A stretch of DNA of 64,000 nt. Origin: an uncultured beta proteobacterium (GTDB lineage Bacteria > Pseudomonadota > Gammaproteobacteria > Burkholderiales > SG8-39). The position numbers were made by a program, and so were the translations under genes. Shown piece by piece: positions 17,132 to 26,635 of the stretch. Numbering within the stretch: the stretch's first letter is position 1; every line of letters starts with the position of its first letter. The DNA is taken from contig CAIOLO010000032.1 in assembly GCA_903859155.1 (NCBI GenBank), positions 62,001 through 126,000 on the forward strand, given 5' to 3'. Below the pieces are notes generated by a model that searched no databases, had not been told where the DNA came from, and saw nothing but the letters and a program-made list of their open reading frames with translations.

Positions 17132-18835
17132 CTACTCGCTCAGCATTACGTTGAGCACAACGCTCTTGCCCTGCTCCATCGCGGCAGCGCCTTCCTTGAG
17201 CGCGACCCTCAGCTGGTCCTGCGTTTCGACGCGGAAACCGACCCCGCCGAACAGTTTGGGCAGATCCTCGAAGGCATAGCCGTTGATGGGCTCGCCCAGA
17301 AACAGCTTGTGTTTCACGCCGGCGCCCTCGGGATAGTAGGAGGACTGGTTTTCGCGCATGGCGCGGTAACCCTTGTTGTTGAAGATCACGGCCATGGTCG
17401 GCAGTTTCTCGTCACGGGCGAATCCCAGCCCCTGCACCGCCGGGTTGTAGAGATAGGCACCATCGCCGATCAGGGTGACCACCGTCCGCTTCGGACAGGC
17501 GAGCTTGACGCCAAGCGCAATCCCCAGTCCCTGCCCCAGGCCCGAGCGCAGCGCCAGGTAGCTCTGCGGCCCGCGGTGACCGACATGGCGTTTGTTGAGT
17601 CCGTTGTGCACGGTGGTTTCATCCAGATAGATGGTATCGGCAGGCAAAACCTCGGCGAGCGTCGCGCACAGGGTGATCGGGCGGATGCCGGGCTTGGAGC
17701 GGGCATCGGCTTCGGCATTGCGATAGCGCTGCATCAGCTTGTCGTGCGCCGCGGCCCAGCGCGCGCGGCGCTCGGCCACTTTCGCGGCATCGGGTTTGGC
17801 GGCGCGCGCCGCCGCGCTCAGCAGGTTCAGCGTTGTCGGCACATCCCCGCCCAGATAAACATCGGTCTGCAGATTCTGGTAGGCCATGTGCAGCTTCAAC
17901 GGACTCTCGTCGATGGTCACCACCCTGGCGTTGAGCGGGCCCATGTTGGCCGGATACCAGGGGTTGCGGCTGCGCATCACCAGCACCAGATCGGCCTCCT
18001 TGAGCAGCGAGGAGGTCTCGAAGCCCTGGTACATCGGATGGTCCTTGGGAAAATTATTGACATCCGCGTTGTTGCTCTCCACCACCGGGATCGACAGCAA
18101 ATCGGCCAGTTCCAGCAGCGCGTTATAGCCCTCGACACTGCGCCCGACGCACGCCGCCGTGATCACCGGGTTCTTGGCCGCGGCGATCATGCCGATGACT
18201 TTTTCGATGTCGGCATCCGCGGGCCGCAACTTGGACGCAGGCGGCACCAGCCGCATCTTGGCCGGCGGCACCCATTTGCCCATCATCACCTCGATGGGCA
18301 CATCCAGGTAGGCGGGGCCCGGTGGGGTCGCCATGGCGATCTCGCCGGTGCGTGCCACCATTTCATAGATGTTGGCGCCAGTGGTTGCCTGATGCGCCCA
18401 CTTGACCACCGGATCGATGAAGCGCGGCATGCCGCCCATGGCGTTGTGATTGTTGTACCACTGCGCGCCCGGATCGAAACCCTCCTGGTCGCCAAAAGTG
18501 GTGGACTCGCCGGACATGACCACCATCGGAATGTCGTTGATACGCGCCCCGTGAATACCCACAGCCCCCTGCAACAGGCCCACGCCCGCGTGCAGCAGCA
18601 CCACTTGCATGTTCCCGGTCATGACCGTGTAGCCCATCGCTATGTTGACAGCGAGGGTCTCGTGCCCGCAGGAAAGATAGCCGGGGCCTTTGGCGCCGTT
18701 CAACTTCTGCCGGCCCAGCGCCTCCCACACCGAGCCCCAGTCGGAACCCGGTGAGGTGATGATGTAATCCGCGCCCAGATCGCGACACGCCTGAAGAATC
18801 GCCTCACCGCCGTCCATTACCACGCTCTTATCCAT
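17132..18835 (-). CDS. Thiamine-diphosphate-dependent enzyme (2)
   Basis: A 567-residue ThDP enzyme with Pyr, central and PP domains. Cofactor-activating Glu59 is in SCGHET; the PP-domain motif runs GDGAYLYN (457 on) to FNNKGYRAM. It is a distant relative of the ThDP enzyme at 2520: the same GYT(V/A)(M/I)TG block follows the Glu in both. AGGAAG precedes the ATG. The Bug receptor gene lies 45 bp upstream, repeating the receptor-ThDP pairing. Likely acts on a 2-oxo acid or an acyl-aldehyde; the exact reaction is not readable. Confidence 0.85.
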   Translation of the reverse strand: MDKSVVMDGGEAILQACRDLGADYIITSPGSDWGSVWEALGRQKLNGAKGPGYLSCGHETLAVNIAMGYTVMTGNMQVVLLHAGVGLLQGAVGIHGARINDIPMVVMSGESTTFGDQEGFDPGAQWYNNHNAMGGMPRFIDPVVKWAHQATTGANIYEMVARTGEIAMATPPGPAYLDVPIEVMMGKWVPPAKMRLVPPASKLRPADADIEKVIGMIAAAKNPVITAACVGRSVEGYNALLELADLLSIPVVESNNADVNNFPKDHPMYQGFETSSLLKEADLVLVMRSRNPWYPANMGPLNARVVTIDESPLKLHMAYQNLQTDVYLGGDVPTTLNLLSAAARAAKPDAAKVAERRARWAAAHDKLMQRYRNAEADARSKPGIRPITLCATLAEVLPADTIYLDETTVHNGLNKRHVGHRGPQSYLALRSGLGQGLGIALGVKLACPKRTVVTLIGDGAYLYNPAVQGLGFARDEKLPTMAVIFNNKGYRAMRENQSSYYPEGAGVKHKLFLGEPINGYAFEDLPKLFGGVGFRVETQDQLRVALKEGAAAMEQGKSVVLNVMLSE

Positions 18836-18880
18836 GCTGCTTCCTGTTCAGATGACTGGTTTTTCAATCGGTGCGCGAAA

Positions 18881-19840
18881 TCAATCCGGCTTCGCGCCCG
18901 AGGCTTTCACAATCGGCGCCCACTTGGCGATCTCGGTTCTGATATAGCTGTCGAACTCCTCCGGCGTGCTGCCCACCGGATCGAGGCCGATCTCGGCCAT
19001 GCGCGCGCGGAACTGCGGCTGGCGCAGCAGGGTGACCACGTCGGCATTGATCTTGCGAATGATATTCCGCGGCGTCGCCGCCGGCACCACCATGCCGTTG
19101 ACACTGCGCACATCGAACCCGGGCAGGGTTTCGGCTATCGCCGGCAGGTCGGGCACGGTCGACACCCGCGCCGGGCTCGCCACGGCGACAGCGCGCAACT
19201 TGCCGGATTTCATGTAGGTCTCCGAGGAATACAGCGGGTTGAACATGAAGGCGATGCGCCCGGCAATCACGTCCAGAAACGCCGGTCCACCACCCTTGTA
19301 GGGAATGTGCTGGATATCGACGCCGGCCGTGGCCTTGAGCAGTTCGCCCGCCAGGTGCATCGAGCTGCCGGTGCCGGCCGAGGCATAACTCATCTTGCCC
19401 GGATCCTTCTTGGCCAATGCGATGATCTCGGCGATATTTTTTGCCTCGAAGCCCGGATAGGCGAGCAGCACCAGATGAGTGGTGGAGTTGAGCACCACGC
19501 CTGACAGATCACGGACCGTGTCGAAGGGCAGCTTCGCATGCAGGCTCGGATTGATCATGTGCGCCGTGGCCACCATGGCGATGGTGTAGCCGTCGGCGGG
19601 TGATTTGGCCACATAGTCGGTGCCGACAAGCATGCCACCGCCGGGCTTGTATTCGACCACCACCGATTGCTTCCAGAGTTCCTGCAGCCCGTTGGCAAAC
19701 ATGCGCGCCAGGATATCGGTGCCGCCGCCCGGTGCATTGGGAACCACCAGTCGCACCGGCTTGACGGGAAATTCCTGGGCTTGGCAGTTGGCAAAAAGCA
19801 ACAGCGCCGCGGCTGCGCACGCCCTGATGAATGCGCTCAT
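18881..19840 (-). CDS. Bug-family TTT solute-binding receptor (4)
   Basis: A 319-residue receptor. The strong AGGAGG favours ATG 19840; it lies only one base from the earlier ATG at 19849, too close to serve it. Signal peptide ends near NCQA-QEF. Family blocks are VRLVVPNAPGGGTDILAR, EYKPGGGMLVGTDYVAK and DGYTIAMV. It heads a run with the ThDP enzyme, the decarboxylase-like protein and the MORN-C13 protease, and follows the GMC gene by 150 bp. Confidence 0.93.
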   Translation of the reverse strand: MSAFIRACAAAALLLFANCQAQEFPVKPVRLVVPNAPGGGTDILARMFANGLQELWKQSVVVEYKPGGGMLVGTDYVAKSPADGYTIAMVATAHMINPSLHAKLPFDTVRDLSGVVLNSTTHLVLLAYPGFEAKNIAEIIALAKKDPGKMSYASAGTGSSMHLAGELLKATAGVDIQHIPYKGGGPAFLDVIAGRIAFMFNPLYSSETYMKSGKLRAVAVASPARVSTVPDLPAIAETLPGFDVRSVNGMVVPAATPRNIIRKINADVVTLLRQPQFRARMAEIGLDPVGSTPEEFDSYIRTEIAKWAPIVKASGAKPD

Positions 19841-19989
19841 TTCAAACATCCTCCTATTTGCAAAACACGGTGCAAAACACGAACGGGAACGTATTATGCC
19901 GTCTCATTACAAAGCCGAGTTATACCGCCGTCGCACAATTCTCGCGCCGGCTGCTGCAAGCAGCGCGGCGAGCTTTTGGCCGCGCGGTC

Positions 19990-21624
19990 TTAATTATCGG
20001 CCAGGATCATTGCCGCACCCCGCTCGGCGATCATCACCGTGGGCGAATTGGTGTTGCCCGAGGTGATGGTGGGCATGATCGATGCGTCCACCACGCGCAA
20101 ACCCTCGATGCCGCGCAGCCGCAGGCGCGAATCCACCACGGCGCCGGCATCGTCGGCGCGTCCCATGCGGCAGGTGCCCACCGGATGAAAAATCGTGGTG
20201 CCCACGTCGCCCGCGGCTTTTGCCAGTTCTTCTTCCGATTGCGCCGCGGGCCCGGGCAGGAATTCCTCGGGCGAATATTTCTTCATGGCCTGCGTCTGGC
20301 AGACAATGCGCCGCGCCAGGCGCAGCGAAGTGGCGGCAATGCGCCGGTCCTCCGGCGCCGACAGGTAATTGAGCGTGATGGCCGGGGCCTGGCGGTGGTC
20401 GGCCGACTGGATGCGGATGCTGCCGCGCGAGGCCGGCCGCAGGTTGCAGACGCTGGCCGTAAACGCCGGAAAGCTGTGCAGCGGATCGCCGAATTTGTCC
20501 AGCGACAGCGGCTGCACGTGAAACTCCAGATTGGCGCGCGGCTGCGACGGGTCGGATTTGACGAAAGCCCCCAGCTGCGAGGGCGCCATGGTGAGCGGAC
20601 CGGTGCGATACAGCGCGTACTCCAGCGCCATCTTCGCCTTGCCCCACAGGGAATTGGCCATGGTGTTCAGGGTGAGCACGTTCTTCACCTTGAAGGCCAT
20701 GCGCAGCTGCAGGTGATCCTGCAGGTTGCCGCCGACGCCGGGCAGATCGTGCACCACGGCAATGCCATGCTGGTTGAGCAAGTCGCCCGGGCCGATCCCC
20801 GACAGCTGCAGGATCTGCGGGCTGCCGATGGAACCGGCGGCCAGCACCGTCTCGCGCCTGGCTGCGGCAAAGCATGCCTCGCCGCCACGCAGATACTCCA
20901 CCCCCAGCACCTTGCGGCCCTCAAGGCGCAGCTTGGTCACCTGCGCCCCGGTGATGACAGTCAGATTGGGGCGGCCCTGCGCCGGGCGAAGAAACGCCTT
21001 GGACGAATTGACCCGCACACCGCGCCGCTGGTTGACCTCGAAGCGCGAACTGCCGCTGTTATCGCCACGGTTGAAATCCTCCACCCGGGCGATGCCCGCT
21101 TCGGCCGCCGCATCGCGGAACGCATCGAGGATCTCCCAGGACAGGCGCTGCTCCTCGACACGCCATTCGTGCCCGGTCCCATCCTGCGCGGCCCCACCAT
21201 GAAACTCGTCGCCGCCGCGCCAGTGATCTTCGCTTCGCCGGAAAATCGGCAACACCTTCTGCCAAGACCAGTCCGCATCGCCGCTCGCCTCGGCCCAGCC
21301 GTCGTAATCCCCGGCCTGGCCGCGCATATAAATCATTGCATTGATCGAGGAGCAGCCGCCCAGCACCCGGCCGCGCGCATAGAGGATGGAGCGCCCGTTG
21401 AGCCCCGGGTCTGGCTCGGTGCGGTAACACCAGTCGGTGCGCGGGTTGCCGATGCAGAAAAGATAGCCCACCGGAATGTGTATCCAGATCCAGTCGTCCT
21501 TGCCACCGGCCTCCAGCAGCAGCACCGAAACCGAGGGGTCGGCGCTCAGCCGGTTGGCGAGCAGGCAGCCCGCGGTGCCGCCGCCGATGACGACGTAATC
21601 GTAGGGACCTGTTTGCGTGGCCAT
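19990..21624 (-). CDS. GMC-family FAD oxidoreductase (choline dehydrogenase-like)
   Basis: A 544-residue flavoenzyme. FAD motif YVVIGGGTAGCLLANRL (9-25), GMC signature 1 around GRVLGGCSSINAMIY, and the C-terminal block HPVGTCRMG ... TSGNTNSPTVMIAE with the catalytic His. It oxidises a primary alcohol to aldehyde/acid, probably donating electrons to the respiratory chain. GGAGAG precedes the ATG. It is the first gene of the leftward run 21.6-12.1 kb and could supply the aldehyde/acid used by the ThDP and SDR enzymes (inference). Confidence 0.92.
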   Translation of the reverse strand: MATQTGPYDYVVIGGGTAGCLLANRLSADPSVSVLLLEAGGKDDWIWIHIPVGYLFCIGNPRTDWCYRTEPDPGLNGRSILYARGRVLGGCSSINAMIYMRGQAGDYDGWAEASGDADWSWQKVLPIFRRSEDHWRGGDEFHGGAAQDGTGHEWRVEEQRLSWEILDAFRDAAAEAGIARVEDFNRGDNSGSSRFEVNQRRGVRVNSSKAFLRPAQGRPNLTVITGAQVTKLRLEGRKVLGVEYLRGGEACFAAARRETVLAAGSIGSPQILQLSGIGPGDLLNQHGIAVVHDLPGVGGNLQDHLQLRMAFKVKNVLTLNTMANSLWGKAKMALEYALYRTGPLTMAPSQLGAFVKSDPSQPRANLEFHVQPLSLDKFGDPLHSFPAFTASVCNLRPASRGSIRIQSADHRQAPAITLNYLSAPEDRRIAATSLRLARRIVCQTQAMKKYSPEEFLPGPAAQSEEELAKAAGDVGTTIFHPVGTCRMGRADDAGAVVDSRLRLRGIEGLRVVDASIMPTITSGNTNSPTVMIAERGAAMILADN

Positions 21625-21789
21625 GCACTCTCCGCCTCATCCGGTTTTCTTCGCCGAGGATATCGCACCCGGGCGTGAATGATAAAGACTCCCGGCCGAA
21701 TTCTGTGAAAAGTTTGCGCTTGACTACCTTGACGAATGGAGGGGGGGTGAAATAGATCGAGGAGTAACCGTACTTCTTGTACTAATAGG

Positions 21790-21851
21790 ACTACCCTGTG
21801 CCGTTGGGTAGTGGCAATCATTGGCGACGACCCTCGCGCGCGCAGCGCGAG
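21790..21851 (+). promoter_or_regulatory. Two hairpins in the leader of the PAS-phosphatase gene
   Basis: ACTACCC (21790-21796) pairs with GGGTAGT (21806-21812) over a 9-base loop. CTCGCGC (21833-21839) pairs with GCGCGAG (21845-21851). They sit 60-120 bases before the ATG in the 287-bp divergent gap. There is no T-tract, so these are not simple terminators. A leader structure is possible, but promoter position is unknown. Confidence 0.3.
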
Positions 21852-21911
21852 CAGGCCAAGGGTGCCGGGCAAGACGGGCTGCGCGGACGTCATTAGATGA
21901 TGGAGCGCACC

Positions 21912-24900
21912 ATGGGAACAAAGAGCGGACCGCAGCCCCCCACTGATAGCGAGGGTGCCTTGGCCGGCCCATCGCGGGCGCTGCGCGAGCGGGCTGAAGC
22001 GGTTTCCCAGAAAAGCGCCGCGCAGTTGAGTGAAAACATCGCGGCTCTCTCTTCCGAAGCAACGCGACTGTTGCTGCTCGATCTGCGCGTGCACCAGATC
22101 GAGCTGGATCTGCAAAACGAGGATCTGCGCCGCTCGCAACTGGAACTTGATGCTGAGCGCTCGCGCTATTTCGATCTCTACGAACTGGCGCCGGTGGGCT
22201 ATTGCAGCATGAGTGCAAAAGGGCTGATCCTGAAAGCCAACCTCGCCGCCACCAGCATGCTGGGCGTGGTCCGAGTCAACCTGGTGGGACAGCCGATATC
22301 GCGCTTCATCCGCAGCGAAGACCAGGACGTTTTCTACAGAAATCGCAAGCTGCTTCTTGAGTCGGGCAAGCCCCAGACGTTCGAGTTGCAGATGGTCAAG
22401 CACGATGGCACGCTGTTCTGGGCGCATCTGCAAGCCAACGCGAGCCCGGTCGCCGACGGCCCGCCAGAACTGCGTTTCGTTCTGATCGACATCACCGAGC
22501 GCAAACATCTGGAACTGGCCCTGACTCAGCAGCGGCATCTGCTCCAAAGCCTGGTCAACAACCTGTCCTTCGGCCTGGTCCTGTACGACAGGAAGCGTCA
22601 AATGCTTGTCTCCAACGACAACTTTCGCACCATCCTGGGCCTCCCCGCGGAATTGTTGCAACAGCCGAACCTTCGTTTTGACGATGTCATTCGCTTTAAT
22701 TTCGACCGCGGCGACTACCCGGAACAAAGCTTCGAAGCGGTCTTGCGTGGTTTTGTCGACATGATCGAGGCTCGCCGACCGGTCAGTTTTGAACGTTCTC
22801 AGCAGGACGGATCGTGGCTGGGGATTCAAGGAACGCCTCTTGCCGACGGCGGCACCCTGCTCACCTATTCAAACATCACCGAGCGCAAGGCGGCTGAATC
22901 GAGGTTGGTCGTCGCCAATACGGAACTGGTATTTCAGAACGAAGAGAAAGGCAAGCGCTCGGCGGAGCTGGTCACCGCCAATGAAGAACTCGCCCGGCGC
23001 ACTGAGGAACTGCACACGCATCAGATCGAACTGGAGACGCAAAACGCAAATCTGCGCCACTCGCAACTGGAACTGGAAACCGTGCAGGCGCGCTATTTCA
23101 ACCTGTACGAGCTCGCGCCGGTGGGCTATTTAACCGTCGGCAAAAATGGGCTGATCCTGCAAGTCAATCTTGCCGTCACCACCCTGATGGATGCGCCGCG
23201 CGGCAAACTAATCGGACAGCCGATCAGCCGGTTTATCCTCAAGGAATACCAGGAGGTCTTCTACCTGCACAACAAGCAGATTCTCGAATCCGACGAGCCG
23301 AAGACGTTCGAGTTGCGCATGGTGAAGCGCGATGGCACGCTGTTTTGGGCGCACCTGGCGAGCACCTTTGCGCGGGGCGACGATGGCGCCTCCGAACTGC
23401 GAATCGCGCTGAGCGACATCACCGCGCGCAAACAAGCTGAGCAAGCACAGGCAAGACTTTCGGCGATTGTGGAGTCCTCCAATGAGGCCATCATCAGCCG
23501 CACGCTTGACGGGACGGTTCTGACCTGGAATGCCGGTGCGCAAATGATGTTCCGATACAGCGCGGCGGAAATGGTCGGCAAGTCGATCAACATAACTGTT
23601 CCGTCGGAATACCACTCTCTCATGCCAAAAATCAATGATGCGCTGTTGCGGGGCGAGACAGTCCATAGAGAGTCCCAACGAATTACCAAGGACGGAGAGG
23701 TGTTTGATGTCTTTGGCAGCCATTCCCCGATCAAAGATGCATCGGGAAATGTCGTCGCCGTGTCAGTTATTTTCCAGGACATCACCGCACGCAAGGCGGC
23801 CGAGGCTGCGGTGCGCAAGCTCGCGCGCGCGGTAGACCAGAGTCCGGCATCGGTCGTAATCACCAACCTGGCCGGCAACATCGAGTACGTGAACCCCAGG
23901 TTTGAGAACATAACCGGCTACTCAAGCGCCGAGGTGCTCGGCGCCAACCCCCGTATCCTCAAGTCGGGCCGCACGTCGGCCGAGACCTACCGCGAAATGT
24001 GGCGGGTGATTTCCGCCGGGGGCGAGTGGCGCGGCGAGTTGTGCAACCGCAGAAAGGATGGTGAACTGCTATGGGAAAGCGCCTCCATCTCGGGGCTCAA
24101 GGACGAGCGCGGCAAGGTCACTCATTACGTCGCCGTCAAGGAAGATATCGGCGAACGCAAACACGCAGCCGAAACCTTGCGGCAGGCGCGACAGCGCGAG
24201 ATCGAGATCGGCTCCAGCATCCAGCGCACTTTGCTGCTGGGCGAAGTCCCCAAAGAAATTGAGGGTGCGTGGCTGGCCGCGTATGCCGATGCATCGCAGG
24301 TCATCGACGGCGATTTCTACGCCCTGCGCCAATACCGCCCGGGCTGCTTTGAAGTGCTGGTGGGCGACGTCATGGGCAAGGGCGTGCCGGCGGCGCTGAT
24401 GGGTGCCGGGATTATGACCACCTACAGCCGCGTGATTGCCGATCTACTTGCTCCGCGAACTGACGAGGAGCGTGCGCTGCCCACGCCGGCCCAGATCGTG
24501 AACGCCATACATCAGGCGCTGACGCCGCAACTGATCGCGCTTTCCTCGTTCGCCACGCTTGCCCTGTACCGCTTCGACCTGGATGCGGGGATCCTCACTT
24601 ACGTAAACGCCGGGCACACCCCCGGACTGCTCGCGCGCGGCCTTGATGCGCGCCCTGTAGCCATCCAGGGCGACAATCTGCCTATCGGGGTCATGCTCGA
24701 GGAGAACTACGTCCAGTTCAGCCTCGCGGTCGGTCCGGGCGACAGCCTGCTGGTATTCTCCGATGGCATCACCGAGGGACGCAACGCCGCGGGCGAGGAG
24801 TTCGGTCTGGCGCGTTTGTATGGCCTGCTCGAGCCTGGCAACATGGCGGACCTGCCCCCTGCCACCGTGTTGCATGCCCTGCGCGGGGAACAGCGGCGTT

Positions 24901-25406
24901 TCAATGGCGGCGGGCCGGGGACCGACGACCTGACCGCGCTGATGGTCAAGCTGCGTCCCCGGCGCCACGCGCCGCGCGGGGGCATCGCGGATCGCCTCGA
25001 GCCTTCTGTGTTCACCCTGCCCTGGAACCTGGAGGGGTTGGGCGGGTTGCGCGCCCGCATTCAGGAGTGCTCCGCCATGCTCTCCGAGGAAGAAGCCAAT
25101 GCGCTCATCCTGGGGAGCTTCGAGGCGGCGACCAACGCCATTCGCTACTCGCGGCTGCTGGTCGGGGACGCGACGCTCACCTGCCGCATCACGCACCAGA
25201 GCGACGCGGTGGCGGTCGAGCTGATCTATCCGAGCGCGGTGTTCACCCCACCCGCTGAAGTGCAGCCCGATTTCAGCGGCCAGAGCGAGGGCGGATTCGG
25301 CCTGTATATCATCGAGCAATCGGTGGACTCGGTCGAATACGCCAGCCCCATGCCAGGCATCGCCAGCATCCGCCTCATCAAGCGCGCGAGTACTGTAGCC
25401 GCTTGA
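21912..25406 (+). CDS. Five-PAS sensor with PP2C (SpoIIE/RsbU) phosphatase and C-terminal anti-sigma-type ATPase domain
   Basis: A 1,164-residue cytoplasmic regulator. Order: coiled coil (to about 85), PAS1 (90-205), PAS2 (215-335), coiled coil, PAS3 (395-515), PAS4 (520-640), PAS5 (645-765), a PP2C-type phosphatase (about 790-1015; DGDFYALR, GDVMGKGVPAALMG, VNAGHTPG, FSDGITEG, GTDDLTAL) and a HATPase_c domain of the RsbW kind (1040-1160; EAATNAIRYS, GGFGLYII). PAS1 and PAS3 with their preceding helices are clear duplicates (YELAPVGY, LIGQPISRFI in both). ATG 21912 has GGAG six bases before it; ATGs at 21897/21900 do not. No STAS or sigma partner lies nearby. Confidence 0.92.
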   Translation: MGTKSGPQPPTDSEGALAGPSRALRERAEAVSQKSAAQLSENIAALSSEATRLLLLDLRVHQIELDLQNEDLRRSQLELDAERSRYFDLYELAPVGYCSMSAKGLILKANLAATSMLGVVRVNLVGQPISRFIRSEDQDVFYRNRKLLLESGKPQTFELQMVKHDGTLFWAHLQANASPVADGPPELRFVLIDITERKHLELALTQQRHLLQSLVNNLSFGLVLYDRKRQMLVSNDNFRTILGLPAELLQQPNLRFDDVIRFNFDRGDYPEQSFEAVLRGFVDMIEARRPVSFERSQQDGSWLGIQGTPLADGGTLLTYSNITERKAAESRLVVANTELVFQNEEKGKRSAELVTANEELARRTEELHTHQIELETQNANLRHSQLELETVQARYFNLYELAPVGYLTVGKNGLILQVNLAVTTLMDAPRGKLIGQPISRFILKEYQEVFYLHNKQILESDEPKTFELRMVKRDGTLFWAHLASTFARGDDGASELRIALSDITARKQAEQAQARLSAIVESSNEAIISRTLDGTVLTWNAGAQMMFRYSAAEMVGKSINITVPSEYHSLMPKINDALLRGETVHRESQRITKDGEVFDVFGSHSPIKDASGNVVAVSVIFQDITARKAAEAAVRKLARAVDQSPASVVITNLAGNIEYVNPRFENITGYSSAEVLGANPRILKSGRTSAETYREMWRVISAGGEWRGELCNRRKDGELLWESASISGLKDERGKVTHYVAVKEDIGERKHAAETLRQARQREIEIGSSIQRTLLLGEVPKEIEGAWLAAYADASQVIDGDFYALRQYRPGCFEVLVGDVMGKGVPAALMGAGIMTTYSRVIADLLAPRTDEERALPTPAQIVNAIHQALTPQLIALSSFATLALYRFDLDAGILTYVNAGHTPGLLARGLDARPVAIQGDNLPIGVMLEENYVQFSLAVGPGDSLLVFSDGITEGRNAAGEEFGLARLYGLLEPGNMADLPPATVLHALRGEQRRFNGGGPGTDDLTALMVKLRPRRHAPRGGIADRLEPSVFTLPWNLEGLGGLRARIQECSAMLSEEEANALILGSFEAATNAIRYSRLLVGDATLTCRITHQSDAVAVELIYPSAVFTPPAEVQPDFSGQSEGGFGLYIIEQSVDSVEYASPMPGIASIRLIKRASTVAA

Positions 25407-25672
25407 AATCATGACCGCTAATCCGTGTGCGTTTTATTTTTGCACAATTTTGCAATCCGGACACGATTGAAGGTGGCCTGCTGATCTAATCCGTACCTGG
25501 CCAATACAGGTGGCGGAACCGGGATCAAGATGAATACCAGGAAAGGGGCGCGGGCCGATGCTGTTCCCGCAGGATCGCGTGGGCCAATGCGGAAAAGCCT
25601 TTCGCGTTCCGAACTCTGCTCAATGGCGAAGCTTGCAAAAGCTTTGCCCCGATTTTTCTCTGCGAATAAGCG

Positions 25673-26620
25673 ATGACAAGCACAGCACAAACAACGGCGG
25701 GCGCAAGCGCGGGGATCTGGAGTTCCAATCTATACGAAATGGCTCAGGCCATCAGTGGCTTCGGCGTCTGGACAATCGATTTGCAGGCTGGCAATTGGAC
25801 ATTGTCTCCGCTGGCGAGCAAGATTCTGGGCCTATCCTCATCTAGCCTTCTCGGGCGCAGCGCATTGTCGACGAAGTTATCGCCCCTCGATCGGCTGCGC
25901 CTGGAAACAGCCTGGAGTTCCTTTCTCGATAACAATCGCAGTTTCGAGGTCGAATATGCCCTGGAAGAGCCGGGGGGAGCGCGCTGGATTCTGGAAAAAG
26001 CGGCGATTGAACTGGATCAAACCGGTGCGCCCAGGCGTGCCGTCGGCGTGGTTCAGGACATTTCTGCGCGCAGGGCGGATGAGGCGGCGCTGGTGCGACG
26101 CGCCAATTTCGACAGCTTGACCGGGCTTCCCAGCCGCGGCCTGCTCGAGGCGCACCTGGAGAAAAGCATTGCTGCCGCCAGTCGCCGGCAGGAGCGACTG
26201 GCCTTGATGTTGATCGATCTCGACCGATTCAAGGCGGTCAACGATCAGTACGGCCACCAGATGGGCGATCTGGTGCTCCAGGCGGCCGCCAAGCGGATGC
26301 AAGCCTGCCTGCGCAAGTCAGACATGATCGCCCGACAGGGTGGCGATGAGTTCGTTGCGGTGCTGCAGAATGTTGGCGATGACTGCTACGCGGGCCTGGC
26401 GGCGTTGCGTTTGATCGAAGAACTGTCCCGCCCGTTCAAACTCGATGGGCAGGAAATTTCCATCGGCGCAAGCGTGGGCATTGCGCTGCAGCCTGAGGAT
26501 GGCCTCGACGCGAAAACGCTTTTCAGTCACGCCGACGTGTCCATGTACGGCGCCAAACACGCGGGCCGCGACACGCTCAGGTTCTTCGAGCGGGCGCATG
26601 CACCGAACGCGCTCGAATAG
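25673..26620 (+). CDS. PAS-GGDEF predicted diguanylate cyclase
   Basis: A 315-residue protein: N-terminal PAS-like domain (about 25-130; ends VVQDISARRADE) and a GGDEF domain with intact RQGGDEF. No membrane segment. The ribosome-binding site before ATG 25673 is poor, so expression may be weak or the start misplaced. It follows the PAS-phosphatase gene by 266 bp and lies between that gene and a copied scrap of its 3' end. Confidence 0.9.
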   Translation: MTSTAQTTAGASAGIWSSNLYEMAQAISGFGVWTIDLQAGNWTLSPLASKILGLSSSSLLGRSALSTKLSPLDRLRLETAWSSFLDNNRSFEVEYALEEPGGARWILEKAAIELDQTGAPRRAVGVVQDISARRADEAALVRRANFDSLTGLPSRGLLEAHLEKSIAAASRRQERLALMLIDLDRFKAVNDQYGHQMGDLVLQAAAKRMQACLRKSDMIARQGGDEFVAVLQNVGDDCYAGLAALRLIEELSRPFKLDGQEISIGASVGIALQPEDGLDAKTLFSHADVSMYGAKHAGRDTLRFFERAHAPNALE

Positions 26621-26635
26621 CCTTGCTGCGGCGAT

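Noticed and set aside
16469-18754. 761-residue open frame on the plus strand
   Set aside because: Antisense to ThDP enzyme 2 and the decarboxylase-like gene; composition is His/Arg-rich without domains.
21740-21800. Resemblance to the 3' end of 23S rRNA (GTACTAAT)
   Set aside because: Only 8 bases agree and the flanking sequence does not fit any rRNA helix.
21546-22829. 427-residue open frame on the minus strand across the leader and PAS region
   Set aside because: Antisense to PAS domains; the part over the leader has no recognisable domain and no start signal.
25418-25690. 90-residue minus-strand frame between the two signalling genes
   Set aside because: No start signal, no domain, and nothing conserved-looking in the translation.
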